From Planctomycetota bacterium (GTDB taxonomy: Bacteria; Planctomycetota; Phycisphaerae; Phycisphaerales; UBA1924), in contig JAFLCN010000007.1 in assembly GCA_017303555.1 (NCBI GenBank), positions 1-64,000 on the forward strand: DNA of 64,000 nucleotides, read 5' to 3'. The translations under genes and the position numbers were made by a program. The notes beneath the pieces are model-generated. The model was not told where the DNA came from. It saw only the letters and a program-made list of their open reading frames with translations, and did not search any database. This document shows, piece by piece, positions 46,102-55,125 of this stretch. Position 1 is the stretch's first letter, and each line of letters opens with the position of its first letter.

Positions 46102-46268
46102 AAAGCGATTTTCACCGCAGAGTCGCAGAGTCGCAGAGATCGCGGAGATCGCGGAGAGAAAATCAAGTCATCGTTGCATGAACGGCGCGTGCCGCCGGCA
46201 TTGATGACTGCGCACAAACAGCCCGTCTTTCTCTGTGTTCTCTGTGTTCTCTGTGGTGAAATCGCTTT
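46102..46268. repeat. MITE-like inverted-repeat element
   Basis: The left end aaagcgattttcaccgcag and the right end ctgtggtgaaatcgcttt are nearly perfect inverted repeats, about 20 bases long. Inside, cgcagag/gcggag units on the left mirror tctgtgttc units on the right. It has no gene and lies between plsC and pyrD. Confidence 0.75.
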
Positions 46269-46282
46269 TCCTCTCTCGACCA

Positions 46283-47350
46283 CTACCGCCCCGGCAACTT
46301 CACCGCTCCCACCAACTCCGAGATGTTCTTCGCCCCCTGATCCGAAACCCACTTGCTCAACCCCTGCGCAATCTTCTTCGGCGCACGCGGATCAACAAAC
46401 AGCGCCGTCCCGATGCCAACCGCGCTCGCGCCCGCCAGCACAAACTCCGCGGCATCTTCCCAGTTCATCACGCCGCCGAGTCCGACGATGGGTGTATTGG
46501 TCGCTTTGCAAATCCCGCGATACGCATCGTGCACCAGTTTCACCGCGATCGGATGCACCGCCGGCCCGCTCAATCCGCCCGTGACATTCGAAAGCCGGGG
46601 TTCGCGCGTGCGCACATCGATCGCCATCGCGGGCACTGTGTTCGCAATCACCATCGCATCCGCGCCCGGCCTCTGATTTGGCCCGTTCGGCGCTGCGCCG
46701 CTCTCGATCGCAGCGCGGCAGATCGCCACAACTCCGGATTCTCCAGCCGATGCGTAACCCATCACAGCCGGCGAAATCTTCACGAACAGCCGCGTCTTGG
46801 TGAGCACCGGCCGCAGAGCCGAGATCAGCTCGCGAAGCAGCGAAGGCTCCGCTCCAAACTCGCACCCGTGCTTGACGTTGGGGCAACTGACATTGACCTC
46901 CACCGCCGGGATCGCATCGACAGCATCCATCGCCGCCGCAACCGCAACGTACTCGTCAATACTGAACCCCGAGATCGACCCAATGACTTTTGCAGGAGCC
47001 CCCTCCCCGTGGGAGGGGGTTGGGGGTGGGTTGGTATTTTCAGTGCGTGTCGTCTTCCCCACAAACCGCTCAATCCGCGGCACAATCTCACTCTTGAACT
47101 TCTCGAGCCCCACATTCGCCAGCCCAATCGCATTCATCATCCCCGTGCGATGCTCGATAATCCGCCAAGTCGCATTCCCCTCGCGCGGCTCGCGCGTGAT
47201 CGACTTCGTCACAATCGCGCCGACGCCTCCGGCGGCCGAAAGTTCGGCGACATCGGCGAGTTCGTCGAGATAGCCGGAAGTTCCCGCCGCGAGAATCAGC
47301 GGCGAACCCAAAGTCATTCCGGCGAGCTGTAAGGTCAGGTATTGTGGCAT
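46283..47350 (-). CDS. pyrD: dihydroorotate dehydrogenase family protein
   Basis: The 355-residue FMN-dependent barrel protein has LILAAGTSGYLDELADV, VTKSITREPREGN, MNAIGLANVGLEKF, EVNVSCPNVKHGCEFG, the VIANTVPAM loop, GGLSGPAVHPIAVKLV and PIVGLGGVMNWEDAAEF. These fit a class 1B-like PyrD in pyrimidine synthesis, although related barrel enzymes are possible. It starts at ATG 47350. About 18 residues (NTNPPPTPSHGEGAPAK) come from a palindromic insert not typical of the family. Confidence 0.85.
   Translation of the reverse strand: MPQYLTLQLAGMTLGSPLILAAGTSGYLDELADVAELSAAGGVGAIVTKSITREPREGNATWRIIEHRTGMMNAIGLANVGLEKFKSEIVPRIERFVGKTTRTENTNPPPTPSHGEGAPAKVIGSISGFSIDEYVAVAAAMDAVDAIPAVEVNVSCPNVKHGCEFGAEPSLLRELISALRPVLTKTRLFVKISPAVMGYASAGESGVVAICRAAIESGAAPNGPNQRPGADAMVIANTVPAMAIDVRTREPRLSNVTGGLSGPAVHPIAVKLVHDAYRGICKATNTPIVGLGGVMNWEDAAEFVLAGASAVGIGTALFVDPRAPKKIAQGLSKWVSDQGAKNISELVGAVKLPGR
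46999..47019. repeat. palindrome inserted in pyrD
   Basis: CCCCCTCCC and GGGAGGGGG are exact inverses around a three-base loop. A tail ttgggggtgggttgg follows. It is read in frame as part of an SHGEGAP-type peptide in the enzyme. Confidence 0.75.
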
Positions 47351-47388
47351 CCGAAGCAGGAAGATATCATCCATCTCCGCTGCAAGAG

Positions 47389-47817
47389 ATGTGCTCCATT
47401 TGCAAAGCTGAACTACCGAATTCGTTGGGGTCGGCCGAAGCCACATCTTTGTGTCCAGCATGCGGCGACATGAGCGCTCAGAATCAATCGCAACAAGCCA
47501 GCAACCAAAATCGAGCCTCTGTTTTTCTAAGCTCCGTGGCTTGGGGGCTATTTGTTGTTGTGGTCGCGATTGCGATCGGGCTGCTCGCGCTGTCGACCGA
47601 CATGCGGTTCGCGATCTTCGGAATTCCGCTCGGCGTGCTCGGTGGTGCAGTCGTTGCGACGGCCAAGGCAGAGTTCCCGGGCACAAAATCCGGAACGCCG
47701 CAAACCCATCGCGGAGTTCTTTTCACGCTCGGCGTCTTCGCCGTTTCTCTGGGCGTAAACGCTGGCGTCGCGTGGATTGCCTTTACCCTTTTTCACATTC
47801 CGACCAAGATCTGCTGA
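47389..47817 (+). CDS. zinc-ribbon small membrane protein
   Basis: The 142-residue protein has an N-terminal CSICKAEL...CPACGD ribbon and three hydrophobic segments (VAWGLFVVVVAIAIGLLAL, FGIPLGVLGGAVVATA, GVLFTLGVFAVSLGVNAGV). A start at 47344 is possible, but it would lie inside the opposite pyrD gene. It is divergent from pyrD, and the next zinc-ribbon protein follows 64 bases on. Function is unknown. Confidence 0.7.
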   Translation: MCSICKAELPNSLGSAEATSLCPACGDMSAQNQSQQASNQNRASVFLSSVAWGLFVVVVAIAIGLLALSTDMRFAIFGIPLGVLGGAVVATAKAEFPGTKSGTPQTHRGVLFTLGVFAVSLGVNAGVAWIAFTLFHIPTKIC

Positions 47818-47881
47818 GCAGAGGTCCACTCAACTCGCCGCGCAGGCAGGTGTTGTTGCGGTGCTTGTAGAATAAGGCAGC

Positions 47882-48349
47882 GTGTCCAAGCTCATCTGCC
47901 CAGGTTGCAACTACGAATTGAACAGCGTCGTTCCGCCGAACGATGACGTCATCGTCTGTCCTGAGTGCGGCGTCCGCGTCACGATCGAAGATCTTTACCG
48001 GCGCATGTTTGTCAGCAGTTCGAGCGACCGGGGCGTTTGGGCAAGCTACGTGATCGGCGTGTGCATCGCCACCAGCTCCCTGTTCATCGGTACGCGCGGC
48101 GTTCAGTACGATTCCGAGTACTGGTTGAATCGAACGCTGCCGATCTGTCTGGCGATCGGCGTATTCGTTTACGCGGCGGGCTCCACGTTCTTCTTGCTCG
48201 CCGAGCGTCGGCGGATGGAAAATGCGCCGTTGGGTTTCGATCGAATCGTGGGTCGTTTTTGCGTTCGATTTCTCTTGGCGCTGGTGACTGTTCCCGCGGG
48301 CATGGCAGTACTTTGGTTGGTTGTCTCGCTCGGGAAACACCTCTTCTGA
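47882..48349 (+). CDS. zinc-ribbon membrane protein
   Basis: The 155-residue protein begins MSKLICPGCNYEL and has CPECGVRV, a complete four-Cys ribbon, and two or three membrane helices (ASYVIGVCIATSSLFIG, LPICLAIGVFVYAAGSTFFLLA, FLLALVTVPAGMAVLWLVV). It starts at GTG or ATG near 47882. It is likely paired with the preceding gene and may belong to one transcript. Its function is unknown. Confidence 0.75.
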   Translation: MSKLICPGCNYELNSVVPPNDDVIVCPECGVRVTIEDLYRRMFVSSSSDRGVWASYVIGVCIATSSLFIGTRGVQYDSEYWLNRTLPICLAIGVFVYAAGSTFFLLAERRRMENAPLGFDRIVGRFCVRFLLALVTVPAGMAVLWLVVSLGKHLF

Positions 48350-48394
48350 AGCTGGTAGCGTGCATGTTCACGAGAATTGCGCTACCGTCGCTCC

Positions 48395-49021
48395 ATGGAC
48401 ATCGCCCAGCGTATCGCTCAATTCGAAAACATGGTCCAGGCCGACCCGACCAACGACATGGCCCATTACTCCCTCGGCAACGCTTATTCGCAGGCCGGTC
48501 GCCATCGCGACGCCGCCGAGAGCTATGTTCGCTGCTACCGCATTAATAAGGACATGTCGAAGGCGTACCAGCTCGCCGGGGCCGAATTCATCGCCTGCAA
48601 CGACAAGCCGCTCGCGACTGAGGTTTTGAAAGAGGGCTACACCGTTGCTTCGCAGCGGGGCGACTTCATGCCCAAGAAGGCGATCGGCGATCTGCTCAAG
48701 CAACTCGGCGAGCCGCTTCCCGAAGTCGAAGGCGCGAAGGTCGAAGTCGCGATGCCCGAAGGCACGTTCATGTGCAAACGCACCGGCCGGCCGGGCACCA
48801 AGCTCCCGCGTCCGCCCTTCAAAGGCCCGATCGGCAATTGGATCTTCGAGAACATCTCCTCGGAAACCTGGCGCGAGTGGATCGGTCAGGGCACCAAGGT
48901 CATCAACGAGCTGCGTCTTGATCTCTCGCGCGACGATCACGCCGAGACCTACGACCAGCACATGCGCGAGTACCTCGGCATCGATGAGACGTTGTATCGC
49001 GAACTGTCGGCGAACAGGTAA
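48395..49021 (+). CDS. TPR and YggX (Fe-trafficking-type) fusion protein
   Basis: The 208-residue protein has a TPR-like N-terminal part (about 1-95: MAHYSLGNAYSQAGRHRDAA, YRINKDMSKAYQLAG) and a C-terminal part (about 125-205) that matches YggX: FMCKRTGRPGTKLPRPPFKG, NWIFENISSETWREWIG and VINELRLDLSRDDHAE. YggX proteins protect iron-sulfur clusters from oxidative damage. The usual form is a single domain of about 90 residues, so the TPR fusion is unusual. ATG 48395 is chosen. Confidence 0.85.
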   Translation: MDIAQRIAQFENMVQADPTNDMAHYSLGNAYSQAGRHRDAAESYVRCYRINKDMSKAYQLAGAEFIACNDKPLATEVLKEGYTVASQRGDFMPKKAIGDLLKQLGEPLPEVEGAKVEVAMPEGTFMCKRTGRPGTKLPRPPFKGPIGNWIFENISSETWREWIGQGTKVINELRLDLSRDDHAETYDQHMREYLGIDETLYRELSANR

Positions 49022-49033
49022 ATCAAGTCGAAG

Positions 49034-49312
<279 letters not shown>

Positions 49313-49330
49313 ATCGCATACCCTCTCCTC

Positions 49331-49630
49331 ATGCGCCGCGGCCAGACTCGACGACCCAACGACACCGATCCGGACGCCTTCAGCAAGCAGCAACTGCTCG
49401 ATGCCGCGGACATCTCATCCAAGACGTTCGATGCGATCCGCAAGGCTTCGCGCGTGCGGGGCCCTGGCCACGGGGGCCTGAACTGGATGTTCAGCCGCGC
49501 GGATATCGAGGCGATTATCAAGAAGGCCGACAGCGGCAACTTCACCGAGCGCGGGCCTGCCGCGGCGGAAGCGTGGAGGCTGCTCCTCCAGAACGGTCTC
49601 CCGCCGGAACCGACCGATGAAGACGAGTAA
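49331..49630 (+). CDS. small hypothetical protein, HTH-like
   Basis: The 99-residue protein has SKQQLLDAADISSKTFDAI followed by NWMFSRADIEAIIKKAD. This could be a MerR-like winged helix-turn-helix with a C-terminal tail. No known family can be named. It is encoded on the plus strand just after the repeat element, with nothing else nearby in the same orientation. Confidence 0.6.
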   Translation: MRRGQTRRPNDTDPDAFSKQQLLDAADISSKTFDAIRKASRVRGPGHGGLNWMFSRADIEAIIKKADSGNFTERGPAAAEAWRLLLQNGLPPEPTDEDE

Positions 49631-49647
49631 CGCGTGCCGGGCGTGGC

Positions 49648-50145
49648 TTACTTCGGATAGAACGGGCTGACGGCGCTGTCGTCGCCCATGCCCATCGCGG
49701 CGTGCCCGCGGTCGCGCTCCTGACCGACCTCATTGAGCAGGCGCTTGGCGTCGTCCAGATTGGATTCCGCGATCGCTTCCTCGAGGCTGATGAGCTTTTT
49801 GAGCAGCGTGAGCATGTGCGAGCGGTAGGCCTGCTTCAGCTTCGCCTGGGCGGCGTCGTCGCCCGCCTTCTCGAGCAGTTCTTTGGGGAGGGGCAGCCCC
49901 TTCCCGATCACGCAACCCCTCTGCATCTCGTTGACGTGCGCCAGGTTCTCATCGCGTTTCGAGGCGTCGGTGATCTGCCCGTTCAGGGCTTCCATCGCAC
50001 GGTCCATGATCTTCATGGTGCCTTCGACGCTGATCCGCCGTTCGCCCTGCTGGCGGGGCGCGGGTGCGCCCTCCTTCGGGGCGTTCGGAGCGGGCTGGGC
50101 GAGCGTGGTCACGGCGGCAAGGACGGCGGTCGCGATCGAGAACAT
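49648..50145 (-). CDS. exported cytochrome b562-like helical protein
   Basis: The 165-residue protein has a signal peptide (FSIATAVLAAVTTLAQP) and a helical mature part with MKIMDRAMEALN near the start and QERDRGHAAMG near the end. This is the position of the Met and His ligands in cytochrome b562-type four-helix bundles. Heme binding is not shown. The start MFSIATAV at 50145 is chosen. It is divergent from the LTXXQ-like gene. Confidence 0.55.
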   Translation of the reverse strand: MFSIATAVLAAVTTLAQPAPNAPKEGAPAPRQQGERRISVEGTMKIMDRAMEALNGQITDASKRDENLAHVNEMQRGCVIGKGLPLPKELLEKAGDDAAQAKLKQAYRSHMLTLLKKLISLEEAIAESNLDDAKRLLNEVGQERDRGHAAMGMGDDSAVSPFYPK

Positions 50146-50284
50146 GTCGGCTCCTGCTTCGGGCTGCCCGGTTCGGATCGTCTCCGGATGGTCGATCCCG
50201 ATCGGGCGGATTGTGCAATACTGGTTCAGCGCCGTCGTTTGGCGGACGGTGACCACAATTCGGAAAATCCACGGAGAATTTCAG

Positions 50285-51100
50285 ATGAAGCTCGGCCAGT
50301 TGATCGTGAGCGGAATTGCCGCGAGCGTGCTCTCCTTCGGGGCGCTCGCGCAAGAACAGCAATCTCAACCCCAGCGCGAGCCCGGTCAGCGTGCGCCCGG
50401 CGGCCCGCGCGAGGGTGGGGGCGGTTTCGGAATGGGCGGGCGTCAGCTCAGCCCGGAACGGGCTGCTGCTGCCTGGAATCTGCAGGCCACCGGGGTCGCG
50501 GGACGCCTCGGCCTGAATGCGGAACAGACCAAAGCGCTTGTCTCGGCGTACGTCGCGGCACGCCAAAGCCACAACGCCGAAGCCGACAAACTTCGGCAGG
50601 AAGCCATGCAGCGTCGCGAAGAGGGTGGCGGCCCCGAGGGCATGCGTGAGATCATGACCAAGCTGCAGGAGCTGGACAAGTCGCAGCGCGAGAGCCTCGA
50701 AAAGTCTCTCACCGGCGCGATCGGTGCGGACGCGGCCGCGAAGGCGATTCCTTCACTCGGGCTGTTCAGCCGCCAGTGGGACAACCTGACCGACGTCTTC
50801 TCGACGTTCAAGCTCGATTCCGCCAAGCAGCAGGCGGGGCTGAACGCGATCGAGGAATTCGCGACGACCAGCGGTGCTGCACAGCTCCGCGCTCGCGCCG
50901 CGCGCGGACCCGACGGCGGGGGCGAGGGCGGGCCGGACCGCGAGGCGATGCGTGCCGCGGCGCAGGAAAGCCGGCAGAAACTGCTCGCGGCGATGCAGCC
51001 GATCCTGAACAAGGAACAGCTCACCAAACTCGAGGAGTCGATGGGTGGCGGTGGCCGGGGTCCGGGTGCTGGTGGGCGTCGGCAGGGCGGCGGTTCGTAA
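50285..51100 (+). CDS. exported Spy/LTXXQ-like helical protein
   Basis: The 271-residue protein has a signal peptide (LIVSGIAASVLSFGALA), a glycine-rich linker, repeated helical segments (LGLNAEQTKALVSAYVAARQ, ILNKEQLTKLEESM) and a glycine-rich tail. These resemble the periplasmic chaperone-like Spy/LTXXQ group, though the match is loose. An ATG at 50285 gives the signal peptide. A strong terminator follows 26 bases after its stop. Confidence 0.6.
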   Translation: MKLGQLIVSGIAASVLSFGALAQEQQSQPQREPGQRAPGGPREGGGGFGMGGRQLSPERAAAAWNLQATGVAGRLGLNAEQTKALVSAYVAARQSHNAEADKLRQEAMQRREEGGGPEGMREIMTKLQELDKSQRESLEKSLTGAIGADAAAKAIPSLGLFSRQWDNLTDVFSTFKLDSAKQQAGLNAIEEFATTSGAAQLRARAARGPDGGGEGGPDREAMRAAAQESRQKLLAAMQPILNKEQLTKLEESMGGGGRGPGAGGRRQGGGS

Positions 51101-51125
51101 ACCAGGGTCGGCCTGAAGCAGAATG

Positions 51126-51154
51126 AAAACAGCCCCGAACGCGGGGCTGTTTTT
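51126..51154. terminator. bidirectional rho-independent terminator
   Basis: ACAGCCCC and GGGGCTGT form a stem around GAACGC, with A and T runs on either side. It ends the plus-strand LTXXQ-like gene and, on the minus strand, infC. Confidence 0.9.
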
Positions 51155-51182
51155 CGTTGCATTGCGGAACTGGCCGGCGCGA

Positions 51183-51878
51183 TCAATCCTCGTCGTGGTC
51201 ATCTTGCGCGTTCTGCGCAGCGACCTGCTCTTCGAGTTCTTCGATCGACTTCTCTTCGGCGAGCTTCTCGCCCCGGGCGATGGCCGCGGCCTTTTCCTTT
51301 TCGATCTTCCGCTTGATCGCGTCGATCTTCACCTTGTCGGGCGCGACGATGATGCTGGCCTGCTTGCCCATCCAGCGCGGGGTTTGTTCGATCTTGCAGA
51401 CGTCGGCGAGCGCGTCGGCGACCTGGCGGAGGTTCTGAAGACCGAGATCGCGGTGCGCGATCTCGCGGCCCTTGAACTTCTGCGTGACCATCACCTTGTG
51501 CCCGGCGATGAGGAAGCGCCGTGACTGGTCGATGCGGATCTGGATGTCGTGCTCACCGATCTTGACCGAGCGGCCGAGGCGGACTTCCTTCATTTCGGTT
51601 GACTTGGATGCAGCGCGCGTCTTCCGGGCTTTCTGCGAAAGCTCGTACTTGTACTTGCCGTAATCCATGATCTTGCACACCGGCGGGCGTGCATCGGGCG
51701 AGATCTCGACCAGATCGAGGCCGAGTTCCTGCGCCTTCTTGAGCGCATCGGGCGTTTCGAGAACGCCGAGCTGCTCTTCTTCCGGTCCGATGACGCGGAT
51801 CGGGGAGAAGCGGATCATGAAATTCACACGCGTCCGAATGACCGGACCACTCTCGCGACTGAATCGACCGAATGCGAT
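51183..51878 (-). CDS. infC: translation initiation factor IF-3
   Basis: The 231-residue factor binds the 30S subunit and checks the start codon. It has EEEQLGVLETPDALKKAQELG, DLVEISPDARPPVCKIMDYGKYKYE and the C-terminal RLGRSVKIGEHDIQIR plus KFKGREIAHRDLG. A charged tail of about 45 residues is extra. The likely start is an ATC at 51878, eight bases after AGGAG. The ATG at 51818 would cut family residues, and the TTG at 51896 lies before the Shine-Dalgarno. rpmI and rplT do not follow. Confidence 0.88.
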   Translation of the reverse strand: MAFGRFSRESGPVIRTRVNFMIRFSPIRVIGPEEEQLGVLETPDALKKAQELGLDLVEISPDARPPVCKIMDYGKYKYELSQKARKTRAASKSTEMKEVRLGRSVKIGEHDIQIRIDQSRRFLIAGHKVMVTQKFKGREIAHRDLGLQNLRQVADALADVCKIEQTPRWMGKQASIIVAPDKVKIDAIKRKIEKEKAAAIARGEKLAEEKSIEELEEQVAAQNAQDDHDED

Positions 51879-52063
51879 GGGAAACTCTCCTGACAAAGTG
51901 ACGCGGCTGTCCTCGCACGCGACCGGGACACACGCCCGATCTTGTAGTTTTCAGAACTCAAGTTTTGCCGCGACGATGGAATCCTAACAGATCACGGCCC
52001 TGGAAGCAACAGGTTCCGCGAGAGATTGACCCAGATGCCTTGGATTTCAGCGTGAAATCGAGG

Positions 52064-53698
52064 TTAGTTCCGCATCAACAGGATGATGTTAAACCCGACG
52101 CTGACCACCAGGCTGATGATCAGCCCCAGCACCAGATAGGGGTTGGGGGCCCGGCGTCCCACGCTGCGGTCCTGCGCGATGAAGGCCTCGGCCGAATGCT
52201 CGGCTGCGACCAGCGCGGAAATGTCTTCCTGCGGAAGAACGTCCTTGTGCGCGATCGGGGGTGAGCCTTTCTTGCGAACCGCGCGCAGGTCGATGAGCAG
52301 GTCTTTGCAGCTCTTGTACCGGGCCCGCGCATCCTTGGCCATCATCATCTCGATGACTTCGGAAATGCCCGCGCTGAGCTTGGGGTTCACGTGATCCGGC
52401 GGGACCAGTTCGGACTTGAGATGCTTGTGCATCACGGCCGAAGGGTTTTTGCCGTCGAACGGGACGGTGCCGGCGACCATGTGATAGAGCGTCGCGCCGA
52501 GCGAATAGATGTCGGCAGCAGCGGTGATGTTCACCTCGCCTCGGATCTGCTCCGGGCTGATGTAGTACGGGGTGCCGAACGCCTTGCCGGCCTCGGCCTC
52601 TGCCATTTCCTTGTCGTTCATCGCGCGGGCGAGGCCCATGTCGGCCAGCTTGGCGACGCCTTCCTTCGTGATCATGATGTTCTTGGGCTTCACATCACGG
52701 TGGATCAGGCCTTTTTCGTGCGCGTGCTGCAGGGCTTCGGCGATCTGGATGATCACGTCGATCGCTTCGCCTTCCGGATAGCGCTTGTGCTTGACGATGT
52801 CGTCGAAGACCGTGCGTCCGTCCACGAACTCCATCACGAAGTAGTGGAACTCGCCCGACTTGCCGACGTCGTACGCCTGCACGATGTTCGGATGGTTCAG
52901 CGCGGCAGCGGCGCGGCCTTCGGCGTAGAAGCGCTCGATGAACTGCGGGTTGCTGCTGAACTTGCGGGGCAGGATCTTGATCGCCACCACGCGATCAAGG
53001 CTGAGCTGCTTGGCCTTGTGCACGGTCGCCATCGCGCCCGCGCCGAGCTTGCCCAGGAACTTGTAGCCGGCGATCTTCTGGCCGCTGCGTTCGGCCTCGA
53101 GCTGCTGCTTGAGACGCGCGAGCTGGCGTTCGGTGGCGTAGCGGTTGTTGACCAGCACGTGCATGAGCGACGCCTGGTTCTGCTCTTCGCTCTGGTTCTG
53201 GCGGACCATTGCCAGGCAGTGCTCGACTTCTTCGGGCGTTGCAAGGCCTGCATCGACGACCATGCGTGCGACGAGGGTGTCGACGTTGGTGCCGCCTTTG
53301 GCGACTTCCTGCAAATCGGTTTCGATGGCTTGCACGGTTGGGGCCGGGCCCGGATCGCGCGGCACGAGCTGGGGCGTGGCGCCGGGGTCGCCCGCCTTTG
53401 ATCCCATTTGGGAGCCCATGCGGGCGGTATCGCCCGGTGAGCCGGCGCGGCTGCCGCCCGACTGATTGCCCAGTGGATTCGTATCGCCCGCGTCGGGCCT
53501 GAGAGGAATGGATCCGGAGTTGTCGGTCACTGAATGTCGTCCATGTCCATTCGAGAACGGGGCAGGGGCATGACCGTTGAAGGTCGCGGCATGCCCGTTG
53601 GTCGCCGGGTGGCGAGCCATCGGGTTATCGGCCGGAAGAATAGCGGGAATAGGTCCGCCTGCCGGAGAAGTGCGAAAAGGTTCGGAATTCGACATCAT
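52064..53698 (-). CDS. Ser/Thr protein kinase with C-terminal membrane anchor
   Basis: The 544-residue protein has a low-complexity N-terminus (about 1-130), a helical region, then a Hanks-type kinase (about 208-470): GKLGAGAMATVHKAK, VAIKILP, HRDVKPKN and a variant DMGLARA in place of DFG, followed by GTPYYISPEQIRGE. It ends with one membrane helix (YLVLGLIISLVVSVGFNIILL). It is probably cytoplasmic and anchored. It starts at ATG 53698 or the adjacent ATG. Confidence 0.9.
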   Translation of the reverse strand: MMSNSEPFRTSPAGGPIPAILPADNPMARHPATNGHAATFNGHAPAPFSNGHGRHSVTDNSGSIPLRPDAGDTNPLGNQSGGSRAGSPGDTARMGSQMGSKAGDPGATPQLVPRDPGPAPTVQAIETDLQEVAKGGTNVDTLVARMVVDAGLATPEEVEHCLAMVRQNQSEEQNQASLMHVLVNNRYATERQLARLKQQLEAERSGQKIAGYKFLGKLGAGAMATVHKAKQLSLDRVVAIKILPRKFSSNPQFIERFYAEGRAAAALNHPNIVQAYDVGKSGEFHYFVMEFVDGRTVFDDIVKHKRYPEGEAIDVIIQIAEALQHAHEKGLIHRDVKPKNIMITKEGVAKLADMGLARAMNDKEMAEAEAGKAFGTPYYISPEQIRGEVNITAAADIYSLGATLYHMVAGTVPFDGKNPSAVMHKHLKSELVPPDHVNPKLSAGISEVIEMMMAKDARARYKSCKDLLIDLRAVRKKGSPPIAHKDVLPQEDISALVAAEHSAEAFIAQDRSVGRRAPNPYLVLGLIISLVVSVGFNIILLMRN

Positions 53699-53853
53699 GT
53701 CGCAAGACTCCCGCCCATCGCCCGCTCATGGCGTTCGTCGTGGGTCGAGGGCCGGATGAGAACTTGCGTCCGGTCCGCCACGAGGTTGAGGCGTCCTCAG
53801 GCCTCACCTGTCCATACGCATGGCGTCGGGGGCGGTTGCTGTCCGAGAACCGT

Positions 53854-54735
53854 TCAGCGGCCCATCGCACGCATCGTCTGCCTCGGGTCAAATTCCGAGC
53901 GCATCTGGTTCAGTGCCGCGACGCGCTTTTCGGTGGGGGGGTGGCTCGCGAACAGGTTCAGAAGGGAGTTTCCCACGAGGGGCTCGACAATGAACATGCT
54001 GTTCTGAGCCGGGTTTGGGTTGTGCATCGGGATGCGCTGGCTGTAGGCATCCAGTTTCTGGAGCGCGGAGATCAGCCCATCGGGCGAGCCGGCGATCATC
54101 GCGCCATCGTGGTCGGCGACGAATTCGCGGGAACGGCTGATCATCGCCTTGATGACCGCAGCACCGACCGCCGCGAGGATGATGGCGAGAAACGCGAAGA
54201 GAGGATTGCTTCCTTCTCTGTTGTTTCCGTGCCCGCCGAGCATGAAGCCCCACTGGGCGATAAAGGCCAAAACGCCGGAAACGGTCGCGGCAATCGTGCT
54301 GATCAGCGTGTCGCGATTCTTGATGTGAGCGAGTTCGTGGCCGATCACGCCCGAGAGTTCCTGATGGTTCAAGAGCTGGAGCGCACCCTGCGTGACGGCG
54401 ACTGCCGCCTTGCTCGGGCTTCGCCCGGTCGCGAACGCGTTGGGCGCCTCGTGCGGGCAGATGTACACGCGGGGCATCGGCAAATTGGCGCGCTGGCTGA
54501 GTTCTTCAACCATGGCGTAAAGATCGCCGCCGTTCTCGCGCGTCACCTCGCGGCCCTGCATCGCGGCAATGGCGATCTTGTCCGAAAAGAACCAGGCCCC
54601 GAAGTTGGTGGCCACGCCGAAAATGAGCGCGATGGTCAGGCCCTGCTGGCCATAGAAGCTGCCCACAAACAGGAACAGCCCCATCAGACCGCCTAAGAGC
54701 AGGGCCGTTTTGAAGTTGTTGATCGTTCGAACCAC
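53854..54735 (-). CDS. htpX: HtpX-type membrane metalloprotease
   Basis: The 293-residue M48 protease has two N-terminal helices, the zinc motif GVIGHELAHIKN and a third ligand in SREFVADHDGA, with MPRVYICPHEAPNAFATG, the typical HtpX region. It degrades damaged membrane proteins. Four helices are visible. Length is normal for HtpX. It is encoded alone and is divergent from the 3D-domain gene. Confidence 0.94.
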   Translation of the reverse strand: MVRTINNFKTALLLGGLMGLFLFVGSFYGQQGLTIALIFGVATNFGAWFFSDKIAIAAMQGREVTRENGGDLYAMVEELSQRANLPMPRVYICPHEAPNAFATGRSPSKAAVAVTQGALQLLNHQELSGVIGHELAHIKNRDTLISTIAATVSGVLAFIAQWGFMLGGHGNNREGSNPLFAFLAIILAAVGAAVIKAMISRSREFVADHDGAMIAGSPDGLISALQKLDAYSQRIPMHNPNPAQNSMFIVEPLVGNSLLNLFASHPPTEKRVAALNQMRSEFDPRQTMRAMGR

Positions 54736-54884
54736 TCTCGATTCTCCTGCAAAGCCTCAGCCGGCAACGCCGGCCTGGAGGGTACCGGTCCCCGTGCATA
54801 CGGCCTGCCAACCCCCCGGTTCTCGGGCTTGGCATGAAGTGTGGTTTTGGCGGCGCATCGGGCGTGGTGCCGCGCCCGGGCTCG

Positions 54885-54913
54885 TTGCACGGATGCCAAA
54901 TGTGTACTATCCT
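54885..54913 (+). promoter_or_regulatory. candidate promoter in the 390-base gap
   Basis: TTGCAC and TATCCT are 17 bases apart. It points to the 3D-domain gene, with a leader of about 205 bases. Other parts of 54736-55125 hold only a gggacg...cgtccc inverted repeat. Confidence 0.4.
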
Positions 54914-55125
54914 AACAAATAACTGCCAAAGCGGCGGTTTATGCCGGGAGCGCCGGTGCAGAGCGCCTGCGGGACGAACCATCGGGGGTTACGTCCCGTA
55001 ACTTTTCGCAGGGGAAGGGCCTTTGGGGTATCCTTCACCTGACTGCGGCGAGGCTTGTGATTACTCACCGGCTTTGACGGACATCTGCAGGTCGCGTGGA
55101 GCGCGCGACAACGGTCCGGGGTGGG

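Noticed and set aside
51126..51182. Search for rpmI or rplT after infC.
   Set aside because: The gap holds only the terminator and no ORF.
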